Of a stretch of 64,000 nt of DNA, positions 23,574 through 34,374 are shown one piece after another; the stretch's first letter is position 1, and each line of letters starts with the position of its first letter. Made by a program: the position numbers and the translations under genes. This DNA is from Sambucus nigra (Eukaryota > Streptophyta > Magnoliopsida > Dipsacales > Adoxaceae), in contig OX422211.1 in NCBI GenBank assembly GCA_949130495.1, positions 333,654,504-333,718,503 of the forward strand. Reading direction: 5' to 3'. The notes beneath the pieces were generated by a model, which saw only the letters and a program-made list of their open reading frames with translations, was not told where the DNA came from and ran no database searches.

Positions 23574-25409
23574 TTGGTCCCGTGGGAGGTGTTGGTACCA
23601 CCCACGGGGCCGTTCGGGGGCTGATTCGAGTTTTCAACCTCTAACGCCATGTTTTAAAGCCTAAGTTGAGAAATAAGCAAATTACCGTCGTACTCTCAAA
23701 CTGGGACACCTGCGGTTGCGGGGTCAGTTCCTACGAGTTACGTTGGTCCCGTGGGAGGTGTTGGTGCCACTCACGGGGCCGTTCGGGGGCTGTTTCGAGT
23801 TTTCACCCTCTAACGCCATGTTTTCAAGCCTAAGTGTAGAAATAAGCAAATTACCGTCGTACTCTCAAACCGGGACACCCGCAGTTGCGGGGTCAGTTCC
23901 TACGAGTTACGTTGGTCCCGTGGGAGGTGTTGGTGCCACCCACGGGGCCGTTCGGGGCTGTTTCGAGTTTTCACCCTCTAACACCATGTTTTCAAGCCTA
24001 AGTGTAGAAATAAGCAAATTACGGTCGTACTCTCAAACCGGGACACCAGCGGCTGCGGGGTTAGTTCCTATGAGTTACGTTGGTCCCGTGGGAGGTGTTG
24101 GTGCCACCCACGGGGCTGTTTCGAGTTTTCACCCTCTAACGCCATGTTTTCAAGCCTATGTGTAGAAATAAGCAAATTACCATCGTACTCTCAAACCGGG
24201 ACACCCGCGGCTGCGGGGTCAGTTCCTACGAGTTACGTTGGTCCCGTGGGAGGTTTTGGTACCACCCACGGGGCCGTTCGGAGGCTGTTTTGAGTTTTCA
24301 CCCTCTAACGCCATGTTTTCAAGCCTAAGTGTAGAAATAAGCAAATTACCGTCGTACTCTCAAACCGGGACACCCGCGGCTGCGGGGTCAGTTCCTATGA
24401 GTTACGTTGGTCCCGTGGGAGGTGTTTGTGCCAACCACGGGGCTGTTTTGAGTTTTCACCCTCTAACGCCATGTTTTCAAGCCTTAGTGTAGAAATAAGA
24501 AAATTACCATCGTACTCTCAAACCGGGACACCCGCGGCTGCGGGGTCCGTTCCTAAGAGTTACGTTGGTCCCGTGGGAGGTGTTGGTGCCATCCACGGGG
24601 CCGTTCGGGGGCTGTTTCGAGTTTTCACCCTCTAACGCCGTGTTTTCAAGCCTAAGTGTAGAAATAAGCAAATTACCGTCATACTCTCAAACCGAGACAC
24701 CCGCGGCAGCAGTGTCAGATCCTACGAGTTACGTTGGTCCCGTGGGAGGTGTTGGTGCCACCCACGGGGCCGTTCGGGGGCTGTTTCGAGTTTTCACCCT
24801 CTAACGCCATGTTTTCAAGCCTAAGTGTAGAAATAAGCAAATTACCGTCGTACTCTCAAGCCGGGACAACCGCAGTTGCGGGGTCAGTTCCTACGAGTTA
24901 CGTTGGTCTCGTGGGAGGTGTTGGTGCCACCCACGGGGCCGTTCGGGGGCTGTTTCAAGTTTTCACCCTCTAACGCCAGGTTTCCAAGCCTAAGTGTACA
25001 AATAAGAAAATTACTGTCGTACTCTCAAACCGGGACACCCGCGGTTCCGGGGTCTATTCCTACGAGTTACGTTGGTCCCGTTGGAGGTGTTGGTGCCACC
25101 CACGGGGCCGTTCGGGGGCTGTTTCGAGTTTTCACCCTCTAACGCCATGTTTTCAAGCCTAAGTGTAGAAATAAGCAAATTACTGTCGTACTCTCAAACC
25201 GGGACACCCGCGGCTGTGGGGTCAGTTCCTATGAGTTACGTTGGTCCCGTGGGAGGTGTTGGTACCACCCACGGGGCCGTTCGGGGGCTGTTTCGAGTTT
25301 TCACTCTCTAACGTCGTGTTCTCAAGCCTAAGTGTAGAAATAAGCGAATTACCATCGTACTCTTAAACCGGGACACCCGCGGTTGCGGGGTCAGTTCCTA
25401 CGAGTTACG

Positions 25410-28067
25410 TTGGTCCCGTGGGAGGGGTTGGTACCACCCACGGGGCCGTTCGTGGGCTGTTTCGAGTTTTCACCCTCTAACGCCATGTTTTCCAGCCTAA
25501 GTGTAGAAATAAGCAAATTACCGTCGTACTCTCAAACCGGGACACCCGCGGCTGCGGGGTCAGTTCCTACGAGTTACGTTGGTCCCGTGGGAGGTGTTGG
25601 TGCCACCCACGGGGCCGCTCAGGGGCTGTTTCGAGTTTTCACCCTCTAACGTCATGTTTTCAAGCTTAAGTGTAGAAATAAACAAATTGCCATCGTACTC
25701 TCAAACCGGGACACCCGTGGCTGCGGGGTCAGTTCCTACGAGTTACGTTGGTCCCGTGAGAGGTGTTGGTGCCACCCACGGGGCCGTTCGGGGGTTGTTT
25801 CGAGTTTTCACCCTCTAACGCCATGTTTTCAAGCCTAAGTGTAGAAATAAGCAAATTACCATCATACTCTCAAACCGGGACACCCGTGGTTACGGGGTCA
25901 GATCCTACGAGTTACGTTGCTCCCGTGGGAGGTGTTGGTGCCACCCACGGGGCCGTTCGGGGGCTGTTTCGAGTTTTCACCCTCTAACGCCAAGTTTTCA
26001 ACCCTAAGTGTAGAAATAAGCAAATTACCGTCGTACTCTCAAACCGGGACACCCGCGGCTGCGGGGTCAGTTCCTACGAGTTACGTTTGTCTCGTGGGAG
26101 GTGTTGGTGCCACCCACGGGGCCGTTCGGGGGCTGTTTCAAGTTTTCACCCTCTAACGCCAGGTTTCCAAGCCTAAGTGTACAAATAAGAAAATTACTGT
26201 CGTACTCTCAAACCGGGACACCCGCGGTTGCGGGGTCTGTTCCTACGAGTTACGTTGGTCCCGTGGGAGGTGTTGGTACCACCCACGAGGCCGTTCGGGG
26301 GCTGTTTCGAGTTTTCACCCTCTAACGCCATGTTTTCAAGCCTAAGTGTAGAAATAAGCAAATTACTGTCGTACTCTCAAACCGGGACACCCGCGGCTGT
26401 GGGGTCAGTTCCTATGAGTTACGTTGGTCCTGTGGGAGGTGTTGGTGCCACCCACGGGGCTGTTTCGAGTTTTCACCCTCTAACGCCATGTTTTTAAGTC
26501 TTAGTGTAGAAATAAGCAAATTACCGTCGTACTCTCAAACCGGGACACCTGCGGCTGCGGGGTCAGTTCCTACGAGTTACGTTGGTCCCGTGGGAGGTGT
26601 TGGTGCCACCCACGGGGCCGTTCGGGGGCTGTTTCGAGTATTCACCCTCTAACGCCATGTTTTCAAGCCTAAGTGTAGAAATAAGCAAATTACCGTCGTA
26701 CTCTCAAACCGAGACACCCGCGGCAGCGGGGTCAGTTCCTACGAGTTACGTTGGTCCCGTGGGACGTGTTGGTGCCCTCCACGGGGCTGTTCGGGGGTTG
26801 TTTCGAGTTTTCACCCTCAAACGCCATGTTTTCAAGCCTAAGTGTAGAAATAAGCAAATTACCGTCGTACTCTCAAATCGGGACACCCGCAGTTGCGGGG
26901 TCAGTTCCTACGAGTTACGTTGGTCCCGTGGGAGGTGTTGGTGCCACCCACGGGGCCGTTCGGGGCTGTTTCGAGGTTTCACCCTCTAACGCCATGTTTT
27001 CAAGCCTAAGTGTAGAAATAAGCAAATTACCGTCGTACTCTCAAACCGGGACACCCGCGGCTGCGGGGTCAGTTCCTATGAGTTACGTTGGTCCTGTGGG
27101 AGGTGTTGGTGCCACCCACGGGGCTGTTTCGAGTTTTCACCCTCTAACGCCATGTTTTTAAGCCTTAGTGTAGAAATAAGCAAATTACCGTCGTACTCTC
27201 AAACCGGGACACCCGCGGCTGCGGGGTCAGTTCCTACGAGTTACGTTGGTCCCGTGGGAGGTGTTGTTGCCACCCACGGGACCGTTCGGGGGCTGTTTCG
27301 AGTATTCACCCTCTAACGCCGTGTTTTCAAGCCTAAGTGTAGAAATAAGAAAATTACCGTCGTACTCTCAAACCGGGACACCCGCGGCTGCGGGGTCAGT
27401 TCCTATGAGTTACGTTGGTCCCGTGGGAGGTGTTTGTGCCACCCACGGGGCTGTTTCGAGTTTTCACCCTCTAACGCCATGTTTTCAAGCCTTAGTGTAG
27501 AAATAAGAAAATTACCATCGTACTCTCAAATCGGGACATCCGCGGCTGCGGGGTCCGTTCCTAAGAGTTACGTTGGTCCCGTGGGAGGTGTTGGTGCCAT
27601 CCACGGGGCCGTTCGGGGGCTGTTTCGAGTTTTCACCCTCTAACGCCGTGTTTTCAAGCCTAAGTGTAGAAATAAGCAAATTACCGTCATACTCTCAAAC
27701 CGAGATACCCGCGGCTGCGGGGTCAGTTCCTACGAGTAACGTTGGTCCCGTGGGACGTGTTGGTGCCACCCACTGGCCCGTTCGGGGCTGTTTCAAGTTT
27801 TCACCCTCTAACGCCATGTTTTCAAGCCTAAGTGTAGAAATAAGCAAATTACCGTCGTACTCTCAAACCGGGACACCCGCAGCTGCGGGGTCAGTTCCTA
27901 TGAGTTACGTTGGTCCCGTGGGAGGTGTTGGTGCCACCCACGGGGCTGTTTCGAGTTTTCACCCTCTAACGCCATGTTTTCATGCCTAAGTGTAGAAATA
28001 AGCAAATTAGCGTCGTACTCTCAAACCGGGGCACCTGCAGCTGCGGGGTCAGTTCCTAAGAGTTACG
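25410..28067. repeat. HOR block E3, third copy of the E family
   Basis: The first monomer matches 20578 (+4832). The next monomers match 21243 and 21412 (+4336), so about 496 bp (three monomers) present in E2 are missing here. From 26086 to 27414 it follows E2 at +4505, then jumps at 27415 to the counterpart of 24407 (+3008). Near 26817 the usual stop-forming 'ctctaacgcc' reads 'ctcaaacgcc', which lets one spurious reading frame run on. The changing offsets show several separate exchanges between E copies. Confidence 0.78.
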
Positions 28068-30883
28068 TTGGTCCCGTGGGAGGTGTTGGTGCCACCCACG
28101 GGGCCATTCGGGGGCTGTTTCGAGTTTTCACCCTCTAACGCCATGTTTTCAAGCCTAAGTGGCAAAATAAGCAAATTACCGTCGTACTCTCAAAACAGGA
28201 CACCCGCGGCTGCGGGGTCAGTTCCTACGAGTTACGTTGGTCCCGTGGGAGGTGTTGGTGCCACCCACGGGGCCGTTCGGGGGCTGATTCGAGTTTTCAA
28301 CCTCTAACGCCATGTTTTCAAGCCTAAGTTGAGAAATAAGCAAATTACCGTCGTACTCTCAAACTGGGACACCTGCGGTTGCGGGGTCAGTTCCTACGAG
28401 TTACGTTGGTCCCGTGGGAGGTGTTGGTGCCACTCACTGGGCCGTTCGGGGGCTGTTTCGAGTTATCACCCTCTAACGCCATGTTTTCAAGCCTAAGTGT
28501 AGAAATAAGCAAATTACCGTCGTACTCTCAAACCGGGACACCAGCGGCTGCGGGGTTAGTTCCTATGAGTTACGTTGGTCCCGTGGGAGGTGTTGGTGCC
28601 ACCCACGGGGCTGTTTCGAGTTTTCACCCTCTAACGCCATGTTTTCAAGCCTAAGTGTAGAAATAAGCAAATTACCATCGTACTCTCAAACTGGGACACC
28701 CGCGGCTGCGGGGTCAGTTCCTACGAGTTACGTTGGTCCCGTGGGAGGTGTTGGTACCACCCACGGGGCCGTTCGGAGGCTGTTTTGAGTTTTCACCCTC
28801 TAACGCCATGTTTTCAAGCCTAAGTGTAGAAATAAGCAAATTACCGTCGTACTCTCAAACCGGGACACCCGCGGCTGCGGGGTGAGTTCCTATGAGTTAC
28901 GTTGGTCCCGTGGGAGGTGTTTGTGCCACCCACGGGGCTGTTTCGAGTTTTCACCCTCTAACGCCATGTTTTCAAGCCTTAGTGTAGAAATAAGCAAATT
29001 ACCATCGTACTCTCAAACCGGGACACCCGCGGCTGCGGGGTCCGTTCCTAAGAGTTACGTTGGTCCCGTAGGAGGTGTTGGTGCCATCCACGGGGCCGTT
29101 CGGGGGCTGTTTCGAGTTTTAACCCTCTAACGCCGTGTTTTCAAGCCTAAGTGTAGAAATAAGCAAATTACCATCATACTCTCAAACCGAGACACCCGCG
29201 GCAGCAGTGTCAGATCCTACGAGTTACGTTGGTCCCGTGGGAGGTGTTGGTGCCACCCACGGGGCCGTTCGGGGGATGTTTCGAGTTTTCACCCTCTAAC
29301 GCCATGTTTTCAAGCCTAAGTGTAGAAATAAGCAAATTACCGTCGTACTCTCAAACCGGGACACCCGCGGTTGCGGGGTCTCTTCCTACGAGTTACGTTG
29401 GTCCCGTGGGAGGTGTTGGTGCCACCCACGGGGCCGTTCGGGGGCTGTTTCGAGTTTTCACCCTCTAACGCCATGTTTTCAAGCCTAAGTGTAGAAATAA
29501 GCAAATTACTGTCGTACTCTCAAACCGGGACACCCGCGGCTGCGGGGTCAGTTCCTATGAGTTACGTTGGTCCTGTGGGAGGTGTTGGTGCCACCCACGG
29601 GGCTGTTTCGAGTATTCACCCTCTAACGCCATGTTTTTAAGTCTTAGTGTAGAAATAAGCAAATTACCATCGTACTCTCAAACCGGGACACCCGCGGCTG
29701 TGGGGTCAGTTCCTATGACTTACGTTGGTCCCGTTGGAGGTGTTGGTGCCACCCACGGGGCTGTTTCGAGTTTTCACCCTCTAACGCCATGTTTTCAAGC
29801 CTAAGTGTAGAAATAAGCAAATTACCGTCGTACTCTCAAACCGGGACACCTGCAGCTGCGGGGCAGTTCCTAAGAGTTACGTTGGTCCCGTGGGAGGTGT
29901 TGGTGCCACCCACGGGGCCATTCGGGGGCTGTTTCGAGTTTTCACCCTCTAACGCCATGTTTTCAAGCCTAAGTGGAAAAATAAGCAAATTACCGTCGTA
30001 CTCTCAAAACAGGACACCCGCGGCTGCGGGGTCAGTTCCTACGAGTTACGTTGGTCCCGTGGGAGGTGTTGATGCCACCCACGGGCTGTTCGGGGGCTGA
30101 TTCGAGTTTTCAACCTCTAACGCCATGTTTTCAAGCCTAAGTGTAGAAATAAGCAAATTACCGTCGTACTCTCAAACTGGGACACCCGCGGCTGCGGGGT
30201 CAGTTCCTTCGAGTTACGTTGGTCCCGTGGGAGGTGTTGGTGCCACTCACGGGGCCGTTCGGGGGCTGTTTCGAGTTTTCACCCTCTAACGCCATGTTTT
30301 CAGGCCTAAGTGTAGAAATAAGCAAATTACCGTCGTACTCTCAAACTGGGACACCAGCGGCTGCGGGGTCAGTTCCTATGAGTTACGTTGGTCCCGTGGG
30401 AGGTGTTGGTGCCACCCACGGGGCTGTTTCGAGTTTTCACCCTCTAACGCCATGTTTTCAAGCCTAAGTGTAGAAATAAGCAAATTACCATTGTACTCTC
30501 AAACCGGGACACCCGCGGCTGCGGGGTCTGTTCCTAAGAGTTACGTTTATCCCGTGGGAGGTGTTGGTGCCACCCACGGGGCCGTTCGGGGGCTGTTTCG
30601 AGTTTTCACCCTCTAACGCCGTGTTTTCAAGCCTAAGTGTAGAAATAAGCAAATTACCATCATACTCTCAAACCGAGACACCCGCGACAGCAGTGTCAGA
30701 TCCTACGAGTTACGTTGGTCCCGTGGGAGGTGTTGGTGCCACCCACGGGGCCGTTCGGGGGCTGTTTCGAGTTTTCACCCTCTAACTCCATATTTTTAAG
30801 TCTTAGTGTAGAAATAAACAAATTACCGTCGTACTCTCAAACCGGGACACCCGCCGCTGCGGGGTCAGTTCCTACGAGTTACG
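28068..30883. repeat. Mosaic region of E-type monomers
   Basis: Monomers of known E types occur in a mixed order. The 'gtggcaaaataagc' type at 28068 and 29882 ('gtggaaaaataagc' in the latter) is each time followed by the 'gctgattcgag' type (28237, 30051). The 'gcagcagtgtcagatcc' type is at 29060 and 30546. One-base losses occur at 29863 ('gcggggcagttcc') and 30085 ('cccacgggctgttcgg'). The two runs 28068-28732 and 29882-30545 resemble each other at an offset of about 1814, so this looks like a partial duplication with later loss. Confidence 0.7.
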
Positions 30884-31885
30884 TTGGTCCCGTGGGAGGT
30901 GTTGGTGCCACCCACGGGGCCGTTCGGGGGCTGTTTCGAGTATTCACCCTCTAACGCCGTGTTTTCACGCCTAAGTGTAGAAATAAGCAAATTACCATCG
31001 TACTCTCAAACCGAGACACCCGCGGCTGCGGGGTCAGTTCCTACGAGTTACGTTGGTCCCGTGGGACGTGTTGGTGCCCCCCACGGGGCCGTTCGGGGGT
31101 TGTTTCGAGTTTTCACCCTCTAACGCCATGTTTTCAAGCCTAAGTGTAGAAATAAGCAAATTACCGTCGTACTCTCAAACCGGGACACCCGCAGTTGCGG
31201 GGTCAGTTCCTACGAGTTACGTTGGTCCCGTGGGAGGTGTTGGTGCCACCCACGGGGCCGTTCGGGGCTGTTTCGAGTTTTCACCCTCTAACGCCATGTT
31301 TTCAAGCCTAAGTGTAGAAATAAGCAAATTACCGTCGTACTCTCAAACTGGGACACCCGCGGCTGCGGGGTCAGTTCCTATGAGTTACGTTGGTCCTGTG
31401 GGAGGTGTTGGTGCCACCCACGGGGCTGCTTCGAGTTTTCACCCTCTAACGCCATGTTTTTAAGCCTTAGTGTAGAAATAAGCAAATTACCGTCGTACTC
31501 TCAAACCGGGACACCCGCGGCTGCGGGGTCAGTTCCTACGAGTTACGTTGGTCCCGTGGGAGGTGTTGGTGCCACCCACGGGGCCGTTCGGGGGCTGTTT
31601 CGAGTATTCACCCTCTAACGCCGTGTTTTCAAGCCTAAGTGTAGAAATAAGCAAATTACCGTCGTACTGTCAAACCGAGACACCCGCGGCTGCGGGGTCA
31701 GTTCCTACGAGTTACGTTGGTCCCGTGGGACGTGTTGGTGCCCCCCACGGGGCCGTTCGGGGGTTGTTTCGAGTTTTCACCCTCTAACGCCATGTTTTCA
31801 AGCCTAAGTGTACAAATAAGCAAATTACTGTCGTACTCTCAAACTGGGACACCCGCGGCTGCGGGGTCAGTTCCTACGAGTTACG
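30884..31885. repeat. One and a half copies of the 664-bp tetramer
   Basis: Members 1-4 lie at 30884, 31053, 31222 and 31390. Members 1 and 2 repeat at 31548 and 31717 (+664), both copies with 'ggtgccccccacgggg' where other tetramers have 'gccctcc'. The second copy then switches at 31886 to a different monomer that begins the F unit. The shared 'cccccc' form links these two copies to each other more closely than to the other tetramers. Confidence 0.85.
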
Positions 31886-34374
31886 TTGGTCCCGTGGAAG
31901 GTTTGGTGCCACTCACGGGGCCGTTCGGGGGCTGTTTCGAGTTTTCACCCTCTAACGCCATGTTTTCAAGCCTAAGTGTAGAAATAAGCAAATTACCGTC
32001 GTACTCTCAAACCGGGACACCAGCGGCTGCGGGGTCAGTTCCTATGAGTTAGGTTGGTCCCGTGGGAGGTGTTGGTGCCACCCACGGGGCTGTTTCGAGT
32101 TTTCACCCTCTAACGCCATGTTTTAAAGCCTAAGTGTAGAAATAAGCAAATTACCATTGTACTCTCAAACCGGGACACCCGCGACTGCGGGGTCAGTTCC
32201 TACGAGTTACGTTGGTCCCGTGGGAGGTGTTGGTACCACCCACGGGGCCGTTCGGAGGCTGTTTCGAGTTTTCACCCTCTAACGCCATGTTTTCAAGCCT
32301 AAGTGTAGAAATAAGCAAATTACCGTCGTACTCTCAAACCGGGACACCCGCGGCTGCGGGGTTAGTTCCTATGAGTTACGTTGGTCCCGTGGGAGGTGTT
32401 GGTGCCACCCACGGGGATGTTTCGAGTTTTCACCCTCTAACGCAATGTTTTCAAGCCTTAGTGTAGAAATAAGCAAATTACCGTCGTACTCTCAAACCGG
32501 GACACCCGCGGCTGCGGGGTCCGTTCCTAAGAGTTACGTTGGTCCCGTGGGAGGTGTTGGTGCCACCCACGGGGCCGTTCGGGGGCTGTTTCGAGTTTTC
32601 ACCCTCTAACGCCGTGTTTTCAAGCCTAAGTGTAGAAATAAGCAAATTACCGTCATACTCTCAAACCGAAACACCCGCGGCAGCAGTGTCAGATCCTACG
32701 AGTTACGTTGGTCCCGTGGGAGGTGTTGGTGCCACCCACGGGGCCGTTCGGGGGTTGTTTCGAGTTTTCACCCTCTAACGCCATGTTTTCAAGCCTAAGT
32801 GTAGAAATAAGCAAATTACCGTCGTACTCTCAAACCGGGACACCCGCAGTTGCGGGGTCAGTTCCTACGAGTTACGTTGGTCCCGTGGGAGGTGTTGTTG
32901 CCACCCACGGGGCCGTTCGGGGGCTGTTTCGAGTTTTCACCCTCTAACGCCATGTTTTCAAGCCTAAGTGTAGAAATAAGCAAATTACCGTCGTACTCTC
33001 AAACCGGGACACCCGCGGCTGTTGGGTCAGTACCTATGAGTTACGTTGGTCCCGTGGGAGGTGTTGGTGCCACCCACGGGGCTGTTTCGAGTTTTCACCC
33101 TCTAACGCCATGTTTTCAAGCCTAAGTGTAGAAATAAGCAAATTACCATCGTACTCTCAAACTGGGACACCCGCGGCTGCGGGGTCAGTTCCTATGAGTT
33201 ACGTTGGTCTCGTGGGAGGTGTTGGTGCCACCCACGGGGCCGTTCGGGGGCTATTTCGAGTTTTCACCCTCTAACGCCATGTTTTCAAGCCAAAGTGTCA
33301 AAATAAGCAAATTACCGTCGTACTCTCAAAACAGGACACCCGCGGCTGTGGGGTCAGTTCCTACGAGTTACGTTGCTCCCGTGGGAGGTGTTGGTGCCAC
33401 CCACGGGGCCGTTCGGGGGCTGTTTCGAGTTTTCACCCTCTAACGCCATGTTTTCAAGCCTAAGTGTAGAAATAAGCAAATTACCGTCGTACTCTCAAAC
33501 CGAGACACCCGCGGCTGCGGGGTCAGTTCCTACGAGTTACGTTGGTCTCGTGGGAGGTGTTGGGGCCACCCACGGGGCCGTTCGGGGGTTGTTTCAAGTT
33601 TTCACCCTCTAACGCCAGGTTTCCAAGCCTAAGTGTACAAATAAAAAAATTACCATCGTACTCTCAAACCGGGACACCCGCGGTTGCGGGGTCTGTTCCT
33701 ACGAGTTACGTTGGTCCCGTGGGAGGTGTTGGTGCCACCCACGGGGCCGTTCGGGGGCTGTTTCGAGTTTTCACCCTCTAACGCCATGTTTTCAATCCTA
33801 AGTGTAGAAATAAGCAAATTATCGTCGTACTCTCAAACCGGGACACCCGCGGCTGCGGGGTCATTTCCTATGAGTTACGTTGGTCCTGTGGGAGGTGTTG
33901 GTGCCACCCACGGGGATGTTTCGAGTTTTCACCCTCTTACGCCATCTTTTAAGTCTTAGTGTAGAAATAAGCAAATTACCGTCGTACTCTCAAACCGGGA
34001 CCGCCGCGGCTGCGGGGTCAGTTCCTACGAGTTACGTTGGTCCCGTGGGAGGTGTTGGTGATACCCACGGGGCCGTTCGGGGGCTGTTTCGAGTTTTCAC
34101 CCTCTAACGCCGTGTTTTCAAGCCTAAGTGTAGAAATAAGCAAATTACCGTCGTACTCTCAAACCGAGACACCCGCGGCTGCGGGGTCAGTTCCTACGAG
34201 TTACGTTGGTCCTGTGGGACGTGTTGGTGCCACCCACGGGGCCGTTCGGGGGCTGTTTCGAGTTTTCACCCTCTAACGCCATGTTTTCAAGCCTAATTGT
34301 AGAAATAAGCAAATTACCATCGTACTCTCAAACTGGGACACCCGCGGCTGCGGGGTCAGTTCCTACGAGTTACG
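31886..34374. repeat. HOR unit F, copy 1: 15 monomers, 2489 bp
   Basis: The first monomer has a 1-bp deletion ('aggtttggtgccactc' for 'aggtgttggtgccac'). The order then includes 'gttttaaagcc' (32054), 'ggtaccaccc' (32212), 'cacggggatgtttcg' (32381), the 'gcagcagtgtcagatcc' type (32539), 'gttgttgcc' (32877), 'gttgggtcagtacc' (near 33020) and the six-monomer cassette from 33204. Against copy 2 I counted about five base differences over 32054-34374 once the extra dimer in copy 2 is set aside, so the copies are about 99.8% identical. Confidence 0.92.

Larger units (their letters stand above)
20578..25409. repeat. HOR block E2, 29 monomers, 4832 bp
   Basis: It starts with the monomer 'gtgggaggggttgg' (20578), which recurs at 25410. 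Relative to E1 it lacks one dimer (at 21243-21580) and has an extra tetramer (22741-23404), so the offset to E1 changes from 3673 to 3335 and then to 3999. The right part (24238-25409) adds monomers with 'gtttgtgccaacc' (24407), 'gcagcagtgtcagatcc' (24565) and a second 'gccaggtttccaagcc' copy (24903), all of which appear again in E3. Confidence 0.82.
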
